64,000 nt of DNA from Sequoia sempervirens (GCA_007258455.2 VDFB02193867.1:571793778-571857777), one strand, 5' to 3'; positions 22,937 through 34,723 are shown, numbered from the stretch's first letter. The notes: a model not told the origin generated them from the letters alone. Numbers and translations are program-made.

Positions 22937-25900
22937 CAAGGTTACCCCAAGTTTTTGGGACGGGGACGGTGGGACGAGTCCCCAAGTTTCTGATTTTTGA
23001 GGCCAAAATTAGGGACGACAAGGGACGACTATATAAAAATATAGGGAAATTTTAAATATTCATATGATAACATGGATAAGGCATGCATAATACACATTAT
23101 AGAACATTAACATATAACCTTTGTGTTCAACATTATGCCAATACTCAATACGCATTCAAAATTAACATACACGAATCATGAAACAACCTCCAAGTTATGA
23201 ATTATAAACTTATATCAAAATGCCCAAAGGCTCATTGCTGCCATATAGTTTTAAAGTATGCTATGAAAATCAAAATACAATATCGTATGTCAATAATGAA
23301 TACAAAATAAACAAAGAGCACTGCTGCCCCTAATCATCTCTCATAACCGCATCAAAATCAGAGTCATCCTCTGAGTCACTGTCACTGTGATGCTCCTCCT
23401 CATCCAACGGAACCCCAACCAAACCCTCAGCTGTCTCCTCCTCATCTACCTGGGCCATGTCCTAGGGATCAATATCCCATCGTAGAGCTGGAGTCTGTCG
23501 ATACTCTGGAGTCTGCCGATCCTGAAGCCGAAGAGCACTATGAACGACCACTAGCTTCTTCGCTCATAGTCTATTCCTCTTGAGGGGGTGGATAAAGCTA
23601 TACGTGGACGAATTCCTCTCTGCAGTAGAGGAACTGACAACCTGTGCAAGAAGGTGAGTAGCAAGTGTCTTCAATTGCGGTGTATCCCTCCCATGATAGG
23701 TCCACCATCCAATAGGGTTCGATTGAGCTAATATAGCTCTATCCAACCTCGCCTGTGGTTTACTCAAGTTTGGGCCATTAAGATTTGCAAAGTCTAGGAA
23801 TTGTGACCGAAGTATTGAAGCTTGCTTTGCTAGATAAATCTTTTCAATGGCCCGTGTAAACCCATCTAAAACCTCAACATCATCACATGGAGGCACCCTA
23901 CCATCCCTTGGTGCATACCATTTTGGATTTAGAGCAAAGGCAGCCATATGAAGTGGGGTGTTCATTGTATTCCACTTTGCGTCACAATGGGCCCAATGTG
24001 TTGCTCATATAAATCCAAAGTGGGGTCCTTTGCCGAAATAACTTGCTTGATCTTCCCAAGCATATTGCCAAATGTCTCATATATCTCTCCAAGATTAGGA
24101 GAGTCTGTATCAGCATATCTGATGACATCTACAATAGGCGAGATGAAGGAGCAAATATATCTGCAAAATGCAAACAAAAAGTTCAAAATAATTAGTTGAC
24201 AAGTTAATTGATATGTTAGAAACTTGAAAAGTTGGAACATTGGACAATAAAATTAAAATATTAAAATCAGAAATTTAATATGAAAATCAGCCATCTAATA
24301 TGTCTTACCTCACATTGGCCCACCAATCGTCATTGAGGATCTTTTGTTTGATGGTCTTTCCGTGAGTAGAACTTGCATTAGGCCATCTAGTCCACTCTGC
24401 ATTGACCATCATCAGTTTTTGAGGCTCATGTACCTCAAGCATCCTCTCCAACAAGATGAAGTATGTGGCATATCTACATTCATTGATTCAATGATTCATT
24501 AAATAATAAAAATTTAAAACAAAATCAGATTATGAATACAAATTGAAAGCGAAACAAAATGAAGTAAATGGCATACCTTGTCTCAACAGGTTTGAGAAAC
24601 TCCTTTGAAAATGTTCTGAAGAGAGCAAGTGAGGTGTGGTGATTGCAAATGAACATATGAATATCTCTAGCTTCTGCCACCGTTCTCTTCACCCAATCCA
24701 ACTTCCCTATGTCTTTCAATGCATTGTTCAATGCATGAACACAACATGGGGTCCAAAATATGTGCCTGTAAGAACCCTCCACCATCAACCCAGCCGATTT
24801 ACACACACGTGCTGAATCGGTGATCACCTGCACGACATTTGCAGCCCCAACCTCCTTTATGGCATCTCTCAAAATGGAAAACTGGAAGTCTGCATCCTTA
24901 TGTCTCCTCGAACAATCTATGACTCTAAGAAAATAAGAACCAACAGGGCATGTGACTATGACATTGATGAGTGGCCGACGTCTACAAACAGTCCACCCAT
25001 CCATCACTATAGAGCACCCTGTCCTCATCCACGTTTGCCTCATCTCCTCCATTAACACATTAACTTTGGAGTACTCTTTGTCTAGAAGGGTGGTGCGTAG
25101 CTCATGATCTCCAGGGGGTACGAACAAATGACCAACAGTGGCTATGTCTTTCACCATTTGTGTGAAATAAGAGGAACAGGCTAAATGAAATGGAATGGCA
25201 TGGGCAAAAAAGGATTTGGCAATGGAGGATTTAGTGGTTTTTTGTGCTTGGTTTTGAAACATGGACTCAATTGAGGCTGCCTTATCACTACCAATCACCT
25301 TCCTTTTTCCTTTTAAGATAACTCCACAATTACCAACTGTGGAAGGACTAGGAGTAGGCATGGATGATTGTGAACTTGGGAAAGGAGACCCACCTTGAAC
25401 CTCACCATCACACTCCATTTGAATTTTTTGGCACTCTAAAAATAGCTCATCTGTCAATGCAAGACACACTCTAACTCCATGGCCCACCTCACCCAAAAAA
25501 TGAGACCTAACTCTTGTGTAGCTGCCCCTAAACTCCTTTTCACAAACATGGCAAAACCAAACCCTACTCCCCCTTGAATTTTTTTTGTCTTTCACCCATG
25601 GCTGTCACATATTGAAGGAATGGTTTTTCTTTGTCTAATGGGTGTCTTGCATAGTCTTTCATGGTTTTGGTATTGGTTGATGAAGGAGGGCTTTGGGTAG
25701 GGTTTCTTTGCTCTCTAGTTCTACTACCATCCCCACCACTTTCCTTTTTAATTTGCATTTCAACTTCACTATCACTCCCACCCTCACTACTGCTCATGTT
25801 TTTTATTTTTAGAATGCAAGTTTCAATTGAAAATGCAAAAAAATGCAAAAAAATAAGACAATGTATGCTTCACATTTTGCAAAAAAATGAAAAAAAAAAA

Positions 25901-26385
25901 GGGAAAAGAAATGCATACCTCTTTGGTGGATTTGCACTCCCAACAAGACTATTTCAACCTCCTCTCCTCTTTCAAACTGTTGCTCCTTCACCATAAATGG
26001 CTGCAACTTCTTTTGCTCTCAAACCCTTGGCTGTTCAAACAAACAAAATGCATAAAATGAGGTTAGAGAGGCCCTTTTCTCTTTATAAAGGAGTCAAAAT
26101 CAATTGGGCCCACATGCCACATAGGCAGGGGCATTCTTTTTTTATTTTATGTTTTTTTTTTCATGTTAAAAGCTTGCAAAAAGCGGGGGACGGCTGGCCA
26201 TCCCCGGACCGGTTAGTTGTCCCCCATCGGGTCAACAGTGTCCCCTCGTTTTGAGGATGTTTCCTGGAAATTTTCAAAAAAGGGGGACAGTCCCCTGCCA
26301 TCCCCTAGTACCCGGGACGTCTTGGGGACAGGGACGAGGCTTTTTTTTGGGGGGGGGGGAGATGCGTCCTCGAGTTTCGTTGGAC
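22937..26385 (-). mobile_element. hAT DNA transposon inserted in gag
   Basis: A 3.45-kb insertion splitting the gag codons for SGHVET and YINEF. Flanking 8-bp repeats GTTGAGAC (22929-22936) and CTTGAGAC (26386-26393) differ at one base. Ends are rich in GGGAC/GTCCC words (22964-23035 and 26180-26340), probably subterminal transposase-binding repeats. Terminal inverted repeats are short and weak by eye (CAAGGTTACC at the left). It carries a minus-strand transposase gene (25797-23330) with a TATA-like TTTATAAA at 26081-26088, some 290 bp upstream of the start codon. It is less decayed than its host, which fits a later insertion. Confidence 0.85.
23330..25797 (-). pseudogene. hAT-family transposase (BED zinc finger, DUF659, hAT dimerisation)
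   Basis: Minus-strand gene in three exons, 25797-24577, 24473-24309 and 24160-23330, with GT-AG introns that keep phase. The start is MSSSEGGSDSEVEMQIKKE. A BED-like finger follows (WFCHVCEKEFRGSYTRVRSH), then the DUF659 core with MDGWTVCRRRPLINV, QVITDSARVCKSAG and CCVHALNNALKDIG. Exon 2 has TRWPNASSTHGKTIKQ. Exon 3 carries the dimerisation end SSTAERNSSTYSFIH and an acidic tail (HHSDSDSEDDSDFD) before the TAG at 23330-23332. Breaks: one-base frameshifts in an A run near 25600 and near 23985, a TGA near 23570 and a TAG near 23463. It would cut and paste hAT elements, possibly including the small copy around 20828-32680. Confidence 0.85.
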
Positions 26386-26393
26386 TTGAGACT

Positions 26394-26756
26394 TATATTA
26401 ATGAATTCTAGAAGATTGCAGTCATGGTTCCCGATATGTCTGAGAGGCGTGTTACTATGCTGTTTATTGAGGGTCTGAGTGATAGATTGAGGGGTTTAGT
26501 GAAGGCTCATAACCCTAGTACCTTACATGATGCAATTGGCCTAGCCCTTGATTTGGAGACTATCCCTTCCTTCCAACTGTAGAAAAAAGCCTTTGGTGGA
26601 TTTCAGCCAAAACAAAAGAGTTTTAATTAGAAAAAGAACATCCCACTGAAATCTGATCAGGAGTCTAGAAATGAGCTATGCAGGAAACAGTAATGTTTCT
26701 ACTGTAAGGAGCCATGGAACCGTGATCACCGTTGCCTTGGGAAAGGCAAAGCTCAT
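26394..26756 (+). pseudogene. Chromovirus gag, C-terminal part with zinc knuckle
   Basis: Resumes after the hAT with YINEF, then KIAVMVPDMSERRVTMLFIE and LVKAHNPSTLHDAIGLALDL, the gag C-terminal half, and the knuckle CFYCKEPWNRDHRC starting at 26694. Stops: TAG after YINEF (where the sense would be Gln), TAG near 26581, TAG near 26627 and TAA at 26691. The knuckle would bind element RNA. The frame continues directly into the protease region. Confidence 0.85.
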
Positions 26757-27428
26757 TTGATTGAGGTCATTTCAGATGATGAGGAGCAGGATGTTCATGA
26801 GACCAGTCTTGAAGATGACAGTGGACAAGAGGAACAACCTCCAAAGTTAGAATTGGTGGATTCGGGAGCCAAAGAGACTCCCCAAAGCAATATTGCCACA
26901 CTATCCGGGGTTCCTAGACTTCATCCATTCCGTTTGAAGGGTGTCATTAAGGGACAACACATGGTCTGCTTGGTGGACAGTGGAGCCACCCACAATTTCA
27001 TCGATGAGGGTCTTGTGGTGAAGCGTGGGCTACAGGTTGAGGAATTTTCAAGGTTCAATGTGACTGTAGCAGATGGATTTCAGCTAAGTTGCACCAAGAT
27101 GGTTCCCTAGCTTAGCATCCAGATTGGAGACTACTATTTGATCGATGAATTCTATGTGCGGAGTCTGGGTAATATTGATGCAGTGTTGGGTTTGCAGTGG
27201 TTGCAGTCACTTGGGAGATACATTCAGGACTTCCGTAGAATGGAGTTGGAGTTTATGGTTGATGATAAGAAGATTGTGCTGAAGGCCATGTCCGATGGTG
27301 GCCCTCGTGTAGTGTCAACTAGAAGGATCGAGGCTTTACTTAGACATGGGGAGGTGGATTGGGCAATACAATGCTTTGTTTCTACCAAGCCTACCTCAGA
27401 CAACAAACCACACCTCCATGTTGATATC
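26757..27428 (+). pseudogene. Chromovirus aspartic protease region
   Basis: After an acidic linker, HPFRLKGVIKGQHMVCLVDS precedes the active-site motif DSGATHNFI, with the catalytic Asp codon at 26976-26978, then the flap-like IDAVLGLQWLQSLG. One TAG follows MVP near 27108, and a TAG at about 27429 marks the end before reverse transcriptase. The protease would process the Gag-Pol polyprotein. Confidence 0.88.
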
Positions 27429-28250
27429 TAGACAATGTTGGATAAACATGGGAAAGTATTTGGAGACATCCCCCCAGGTCGACCACCTGATCGTCGGTTC
27501 GAGCACGTCATAGAGGTTGAGGAGGGGGCTAAACCAGTCATAACTACGCCCTATCGACACCCACGCCATTTTAAGGAGGAGATTGAGAAGACGATCAAGG
27601 AGTTACTGAGCATGGGACATATCCGGCCTAGTTCTTGTCCGTTTGCCTCATTGGTTGTTCTGGTTAAAAAGGATGGAACTATCCGCATGTGCATAGACTA
27701 GAGAGCCTTGAATAAGAAAACCATAAAGAATAGATATCCTATTCCCAGGATCGATGAACTACTTGATGAGTTACATGGGGTTGTATTCTTTTCCAAAATT
27801 GATCTCCATTCAGGCTATCATCAGATATGGGTCCGAGAAGAAGATGTTCACGAAACTGCTTTCCGTTGTCACTACAGGCATTTTGAATTTTTGGTCATGC
27901 CATTTGGACTCACGAATGCACTGACCACATTCTAGTCGTGCATGAGCCACACTTTTTCGTGAGCATTTGCGGAAGTTTGTTTTGGTCTTCTTTGATGACA
28001 TTCTAATATATAGCAGAACTTGGGAAGATCACCTGCAACATTTGGATGTAGTGTTGAGTATCATGGAGGCTCAATCGCTTTATGCGAAGGCTTCTAAATG
28101 TGAGTTTGGGATGACTCAGATACTCTATCTCGAACATGTGATTGGAGTTGGTGTGAAGGTACACCAAGAGAAAATTCAGGCAATTCTGGACTGGCCGCCA
28201 TCAAAGAACATATTAGAGTTGAGAGGCTTCTTGGGTTTGTGCTCTTAGTA
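27429..28250 (+). pseudogene. Chromovirus reverse transcriptase
   Basis: Shows the order [85 protein letters not shown] and the catalytic block VFFDDILIYS (FFDD near 27988-27999). A TAG follows CID, a TAG sits near 27933 and a one-base shift in a T run near 27951 moves the frame just before FFDD. Family knowledge: this enzyme copies the element RNA from the tRNA primer. Confidence 0.9.
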
Positions 28251-28267
28251 CAAGAGATTTGTGAGGG

Positions 28268-29285
28268 GCTTCTCATAGTTGGCATCATCCTTGACAAACC
28301 TTACTAAGAAAGGTGCGTTTCTTTGGTCTGAGGAGGCATAGGTGACCTTTGACAAGCTCAAGGAGGTCATGAGCTCATGTCTACTTTTAGCATTGCTGGA
28401 TTTTACACAGCCATTTGTCTTAGAATGTGATGCATTAGGTCAGGGAGTTGGTGCAATTCTAATGTAGAATCAACATCCGATTGCATTTGAGAGCAGAAAG
28501 TTGAGAGATAATGAGAGGTTGTACTCCACTTATGATAAGGAGATGCTAGCGATTATGCACGCGCTAGCCAAGTTCAGGCAGTACTTAGTGGGGACTAAAT
28601 TTGTGGCTTCTCATAGTTGGCATCATCCTTGACAAACCTTACTAAGAAAGGTGCGTTTCTTTGGTCTGAGGAGGCACAAGTGACCTTTGACAAGCTCAAG
28701 GAGGACATGAGCTCATGTCCAGTTTTAGCATTGCCGGATTTTACACAGCCATTTGTCTTAGAATGTGATGCATCAGGTCAGGGAGTTGGTGCAGTTCTAA
28801 TGCATAATCGACATCCGATTGCATTTCAAGAGGAGAAAATTGAGAGATAATGAGAGGTTGTACTCCACTTATGATAAGGAGATTCTAGCGATTATGCACG
28901 CGCTAGCTAAGTTCAGGCAATACTTAGTGGGGACTAAATTTGTGGCTTCTCACAGTTGGCATCATCCTTGACAAACCTTACTAAGAAAGGTGCATTTCTT
29001 TGGTCTGAGGAGGCACAGGTGACCTTTGACAAGCTCAAGGAGGTCATGAGCTCATGTCCAGTTTTAGCATTGCCGGATTTTACACAACCATTTGTCTTAG
29101 AATGTGATGCATCGGGTCAAGGAGTTGGTGTAGTTCTAATGTAGAATTGACATCCGATCGCATTTGAGAGCAGAAAGTTGAGAGATAATGAGAGGTTGTA
29201 CTCCACTTATGATAAGGAGATGCTAGCAATTATGCACGCGCTAGCTAAGTTCAGGTAATACTTAGTGGGGACTAAATTTGTGGTC
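28268..29285 (+). repeat. Tandem triplication inside the RNase H region
   Basis: Three copies of a unit of about 338 bp, starting at 28268, 28606 and 28945, each opening GCTTCTCA(T/C)AGTTGGCATC. Each encodes the end of the RT connection and the RNase H start ([33 protein letters not shown]). The normal continuation (VRTDHNSLKYF) follows only the third copy. Internal junctions fuse the GTKFV segment back to the upstream SLTNL segment. The copies differ at scattered positions, so the duplication is not recent. One Ty3 RNase H would contain this segment once. Confidence 0.92.
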
Positions 29286-30660
29286 AGGACTGATCACAAC
29301 AGTCTCAAATATTTTCTTGAGTAGAAGGATCTGAATGAATGGCAACAAAAGTGGGTGAGCAAGATTCAGGTATATGACTTTGATGTGGAATACATTAAGG
29401 GGAAGAAGAACATTGTTGCTGATGCTCTGTCCAGGAAACCAACACTTTGCTCTCTGACTGAGATTTTAGTTGACTGGAAATCTCAATTAGTGGCCAAATA
29501 TACCAAAAGCACTTCTGCTTGTGATTTGATTGATGGCCGGGTACAGGATGACGAATATTTTGTAATCAATGACGTTATTTATTATAAGAACAAAATCTAT
29601 CTTGTACCAGGATCAAAGCTAATGGCTAGGATTTTGAGGGCTATGCATGATACCTCTCTATCAGGACATCCAGGGTTCTTCAAAACTTATTGCTAGATTC
29701 GTGAGAGGTTCACTTGGAATGGTTTGAAAGATGATGTGCTGCAACATGTTAGAGAATGCCTGGCTTGTCAACAAAACAAGGCAGAACACACATTCCCTGT
29801 GGGACTTCTACAGCCTTTGTCGATACTCGAGCAAAAATGGGAAGGAATATCCATGGATTTTATCACAGGATTGCCATGTGTCTAGGGGAAAGATTGCATA
29901 TATGCGGTTGTGGATAGATTGACAAAATATGCTCATTTCTTCGCTATATCTACTAATTACACCGCAGTTCAGGTAGGTATTTAGGTTGCATGGACTCCCC
30001 AAAACAATCGTCGGTGATTGAGACAATAGATTCTTAAGTATGTTTTGGCAGGAGTTGTTTCGATTGGCAGGTACAAAGTTGACACCAAGCACAAGTTACC
30101 ATCCTCAAATCGATGGACAGACAAAGATAGTAAATAAGTGGATTGAGGGATACTTGCGGAATTATGTGTCAGGGCAGCAGCGTGCTTGGATTAGATGGTT
30201 ACATTTAGGTGAGTATTGCTACAATACTACCTAACACATGTCGATTGGCATGTCTCCCTTCAAAGCCCTATATGGATATGATACCTTATCATTTGTAGAT
30301 TTGGCTTTTGACTATAGTAGGGTCCCACAGGCCAAGGAGACAATGCAAAACTACTAGGATATTCTCAAGGCATTGAAGGACAATCTGCAACATGCTCAGA
30401 ACCAGCAGAAAATGTCTGCAGATAGACATAAAGTTGAGAGATCATTCGAGGTTCGAGACTTAGTTTTCCTGTGTTTGCAACCATATAGGTAGTCCTCACT
30501 TAAGAAAAGTGGCACAGAAAAACTTCAGCCACGCTTCTATGGACCATACAAGATAGTAAGGAGGATTGGTGAAGTTGCATATGAATTGGAGCTTCCTGTG
30601 GGCAGTAAGACTCACAACGTCTTCCATGTTTCTTGCCTCAAGAAAGCATTGGGTCAATAG
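29286..30660 (+). pseudogene. Chromovirus RNase H end and integrase
   Basis: Begins with RNase H residues (WVSKIQVYDFDVEYIKGKKN, VADALSRKP). The integrase zinc-binding His residues lie in MHDTSLSGHPGFFKTY and the Cys pair in CLACQQNK; the core segments are WEGISMDFITGLP, TKYAHFFAIS and STSYHPQIDGQTKIVNKWIE. About one exon-like segment of the core is missing near 29973. Stops are mostly TAG (29695, 29883, near 30020, 30233, 30357, 30489). Integrase would insert the cDNA; the first and last acidic active-site regions are visible, the middle one is damaged. Confidence 0.85.
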
Positions 30661-30890
30661 GTTGTGGCATCTCCAGAGCTTCCTCCACTTGATGAAGAAG
30701 GGAAATTGGTTCTAGTACCTGAGGGAATTGCAGATTGGAGAGAAAGAAAACTGAGAAATAAGGTGATTCAAGAATATCTGATCAAGTGGAAAGATTTACT
30801 AGTTGAGGATGCAACCTGGGAAGGGGAAGAGATTCTGCAGCACCCCAATTTGAGATTGCTTGAGGGCCAGCAATCCCGGGAAGGGAGGAC
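30661..30890 (+). pseudogene. Chromodomain tail of integrase and polypurine tract
   Basis: The C-terminus reads RERKLRNKVIQEYLIKWKDL then DATWEGEEILQHPNL, the chromodomain pattern that defines chromoviruses and targets integration to marked chromatin. It ends about 30 bp before the 3' LTR. The polypurine tract GGGAAGGGAGGA lies at about 30878-30889, directly before the TG at 30891, and would prime plus-strand DNA. Confidence 0.88.
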
Positions 30891-32037
30891 TGTAATGTCC
30901 CTCTTCTTGTAATAATTGTTTATGAAGAATTTTTCTAACCTTTATATTCCTAGAGGTTAGAAATATTTTAATTTTGAGGGAATAGTTCGAATAATTAAAT
31001 AAGGGCTAATAGGCTATAGTCAAATAATTTTATTTATTTATTCATCTCTGAGTTTTGGTGGGTCCACGAGGTGCTTCAACTTTGAGAATTAATAAATCTA
31101 ATTTTGGCTTTAGTCAATGAAGCGCGGCCTGGTGAAGGATACAATTGCTGATTTTCTGAATGAGAAACTTTTTTAAATTGAGGATGTCGTCTGCTTTGTT
31201 AAGTTAGGAATTGGCAATTTCCAATTTTTGGAAGGAGATCGATTGGTTTTTTGGAAGAAGGATTTGGCAACTTTGAGGGATAAAATGACTCGAACAGAAG
31301 AGAAATTCATTCAGAAAACGACTTGGGTTTATTATTTATGCAGCTATGAAGAGAGGTTTCATCAGGACGAAAACCCTGACCCTCAGTTTGAATGGGACGA
31401 AAACCCCATCTCATTGAAAATCTATTGCCTGAGACGTCTGAGATTTCTATGCTAATTCCCAGTGGGCAATTTGGTGGAGGAATTTTAGGCAAATAGAAGC
31501 CAACTGCATCCTGTTGGAGGGACGTGTTGATCTGAGTTTGAATCGCTTCAATCTAGTGCATGAATCGTGGCCTGCTACTTTGAAGATCTCATCATCCAAG
31601 CCTCACGTGGGAGTAAGAAGCTGACTCCTGTGCTGGAAGTCTTCCCAATATCCAGGTGCGGCCTCAACAGTGGTTCTGGACGTCTTTATCAGCAAGTCTA
31701 TAATCAGAACAGCACAAAAGTCCAGGTTCATATTAGTTTTTTAATTTCTGCAAATCTGAATATTATTTTCACTGCTAGGATCTCCTCTAGATTCGAACTT
31801 TGTGCTGGAGTAAAAAGACTAAGTTTGGTATTATCCTATAAGAGTGCTAAGAGACATACAAGTTGTAATGAAATTCTGAATTAGTGCTTGGGTGCGTGTT
31901 TTTTTCATATTATGAATTTGTTCAATGTTTTTACAATATTCTGAGTCTTTCTGTGAAAAGCATAATCACTGTTAAACTGAAAATTTCAAAAGAAAAAGAA
32001 AACAAAATTCTTCATATATCCGAGAAAGAATATTTCA
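30891..32037 (+). repeat. 3' LTR of the chromovirus
   Basis: Begins TGTAATGTCCCTCTTC and ends TATTTCA. It is longer than the 5' LTR by 89 bp because it keeps two internal segments (about 31036-31100 and about 31624-31645). It is followed by TGTCC and then the right part of the interrupted hAT-like element. Confidence 0.9.
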
Positions 32038-32680
32038 TGTCCCCCCACCAGCCCACCACCAGTGCCACCATCCCACCACCAGCGCCGCTGTCTCCAAGAT
32101 GCCACTAGGACTTCAAGGACACCAGGGTGTCCTCAAGATGTCTAGGGGATTCCTAGTTGTCTCCGAACCGTCTAGAAGACACCCAGGCGTCTCCTGCGAC
32201 CAAATGACTAAAAAACAAATCTTTTAAAAAAATAATTTTCTGTGCCCAAGGCCAAACACTAATGGCCTATGGACCCCACCCAAATCCCACAAACTCTATA
32301 AAACTGTCTCCTATCCTCATTTCAATTCACAAAAAACAAATCAACAAGAAGCTAATATTGTGAGTGTGAGAGTGAAAGCTGCAAGTGTAAGGTGAAAGAG
32401 TGAGAATGAAGAGCAAGAAGTGGAGTGATGTCAAGTTAAGGTTCACTTCAAAATTCAAATGCTTAAAAGTTAAAACTAGTTTGCCAAAGTTTCATTTGTA
32501 ATTCTTATACATCTTTTTATAACTATTTTTTCAAGTGCTATATGTATTTCAAGGCCACCACCCTGCCATCACCCAGCCACCATCTCCCCGCTGTCCCCAA
32601 ACTTAAGCCCTTAGTCCCTGTCCCTGACACCAGTCCCCACGTCCCTGCATCCCCGCATCAGGAAACTCCGTGGAACTATG

Positions 32681-34711
32681 ATTTTATCTGAAACTAATGA
32701 GGAACTGATAACAGTAATGGCAGAACAGAATCCCTAAGTTAAGCTGTCATTGAATTACTGTAACACTCTTCACAAATTCCTCTTGACAGCTCATGTAACC
32801 AGATTCATTAAATATATTCCAACTTGTACCCTAGAGAGCTGAAGTGCATGTTTGATCAGATATACCTTGTTGGGTTTTAATGCCGCATTATGCACATGAC
32901 ATAAAAGGTGCCCAATTCTTAATAGACTTGGACATCGTTTCTTTTAATGTGAATAGCTGTACATGCTTATAGTCCTATCTGTTAAGAAAATATTGTTTGT
33001 CTACTATGACAATTACATGCCACTGTTAAGCAATTCTCTATATATAGGCAAAGTTACAGGCAGCTGCTTAGTATATTCTGTTTAAGGAGATTTTTGTGGA
33101 GTTAATGGGCTTATAGTATTTTTATTTTTCTGCTTATTTATGATAGATATGAATATTTATGTCTTAATAAGATCAAATTTGAAAGTAAGATTTAGAAGGA
33201 AAAATTAAAGGGGGAAGGAAATGTGTAATTATGTGGCATATTTTTCACTATTCATTGACTGCATAATTTTAGTCTCTCTTATTTTTCTATGACTTATTTT
33301 CAATCTTTAGATTATAGCAGCACATTATAAATAAAGATTTCAAATTATGTTTTATATTTAATTCAAAATTTACATGAGATTAGTTGCATTATAAAAATTT
33401 AAACATCAAATCTAAATATACAGTCACACGGGATCACATCAAACCTAAATATGCAGTCACACGGGATCACCTTGTAACAGAGTGGTCTCACATGGCTGCT
33501 TAACTAATTCTGTTTAGCAATTACTGTTCAATTTTTTAAGGAGCTAGTGGTGTCATATTTAATTGAATTTAATTTTCTGTATAATTTTAATCTCCTTATT
33601 TTTCAATCTCTAGAATGTAGCAGTGCAATTACTATAAATAAAGATTTCAAATTATTTTTTATATTTAATTCAAAATTTACCTGATTTTACTTGTAAAATT
33701 TAAGCATCAAATCTAAATATGCAGTCACACAGGACCACCTTGTAACAGAGTGGTCTCATATGACTGCTTAACTAATTTTATTTACCAGTTACTTTTCATA
33801 TTATAATTACTTTTCAATGTTTTTTTGGATCTAGTAGTCTTCTATTAAATTAAATTAAATTTACTAATTTTAAGTGATAGTCAAATTTAAACTTACAAAT
33901 TTTATATAAAAAGGAAAGAAATATATACACATTTTTTCATTAATTATTACTGCATAATTTTAATTTCCCTCTTTTTTCATTATAACTGTTTCTCATTATA
34001 AGAAAAGATCTCAGATTATTGTTATGTTTAATAAAAAATTTACATACAACCATCCAAACCTTAATTAAACATAAAACCACTCTCCAAGAAAGTCGAGCAC
34101 TCTCTTATTGTATGGCATCTTTGCTACATGGCGTTATAACCCTGTTGTATGTCTAGATTGCCATAGAAGGGCAGTCTTGAGGATGCTCTGATCTTCCCTC
34201 TTGACTGTTGGTGAAAAAAAATAGTAAAGTGTACTAAATTCAGCTTTGCTGGTGAATGAAAAATGCTTGGAATAAACTTTTACACATGGCAAGTGAAATT
34301 GTAGCAAGAGAATGCGAAAATCTGTTACTAGCAAATCTCTATGGCTTTATTTCCAAATAGCCATGATCAATGACGAATAAAAAATATGAAAGCCACTTAT
34401 TTTATTACAATGGGCAAGACAAACAAATCACATGTCTGTTTAGGGGGCCGAATAGGAAAAAATATGGATATTAGCGGAGACGTGCATTGGTTTGAAAAGG
34501 TGGGAATGTGATAAAATGGACATATTGTTTGGTTAAAAAGTTTCTACATGGCTATTGATTGAACGTCAATTGAATGTTTGTTAAATGTTTATTCACCATG
34601 GCGAATGATTTATAGAGAAGTTCTGTGATTTTTTGAAGTAGAAATTAATATTTAGAGGGGATGGCGGTTAGTATTGTGTTATATATATTTTTAATTTTAA
34701 ATTAATATAAT
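32681..34711. other. AT-rich non-coding region
   Basis: Two kilobases of AT-rich host DNA without a recognised gene. It contains a diverged tandem duplication (33331-33790) and possibly a third weak copy near 33990-34040. Nothing else is supported. Confidence 0.6.
33331..33790 (+). repeat. Diverged tandem duplication, about 307-bp period
   Basis: The string ATAAAGATTTCAAATTA occurs at 33331 and 33638, followed in both by TTTATATTTAATTCAAAATT and by a shared CAGTCACAC...CACCTTGTAACAGAG block (33454 and 33722). The first unit carries an extra 33-bp repeat of CAGTCACACGGGATCAC (33421 and 33454). No coding meaning is seen. Confidence 0.75.
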
Positions 34712-34723
34712 TTGTATGGTGAA

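Larger units (their letters stand above)
20924..32037 (+). mobile_element. Ty3/gypsy chromovirus LTR retrotransposon, decayed
   Basis: An 11.1-kb element with direct LTRs of 1058 bp (5') and 1147 bp (3'), both TG...CA. It has a primer binding site just after the 5' LTR, gag, a pol with protease, reverse transcriptase, RNase H and integrase, a C-terminal chromodomain, and a polypurine tract before the 3' LTR. Subtracting the 3.4-kb hAT inside gag gives about 7.7 kb. The flanking 5-bp repeats are TGTCT (20919-20923) and TGTCC (32038-32042), a 4 of 5 match. Many TAG stops, frameshifts and a tandem triplication in RNase H make it inactive. Confidence 0.92.
20828..32680 (+). mobile_element. Non-autonomous hAT-like element split by a gypsy insertion
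   Basis: The element consists of 20828-20923 plus 32038-32680 (about 739 bp); the chromovirus at 20924-32037 sits inside it. Flanking 8-bp repeats ATTTTATG (20820-20827) and ATTTTATC (32681-32688) match at 7 of 8 positions, the hAT duplication size. Its left end (GATGCGCACC, a C run, then AAAAAAGCCC) resembles the right end of the hAT at 22937-26385 in reverse complement. Its right end (AAACTCCGTGGAACTATG) resembles the other end. Both have GTCCCC-rich subterminal sequence. A TATA box at 32297-32303 and a leader-like stretch follow, but there is no transposase frame, so this is a deletion derivative needing enzyme in trans. Confidence 0.6.

Noticed and set aside
22937..22940. Long terminal inverted repeats for the hAT element
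   Set aside because: Apart from a CAAG-like similarity the two ends do not match over a convincing length by eye; the call rests on the transposase, the 8-bp duplication and frame resumption in gag.
24001..26254. Plus-strand frames within the hAT element (for example 25661-25996 and 25997-26254)
   Set aside because: Antisense or leader sequence of the minus-strand transposase gene without domain features of their own.
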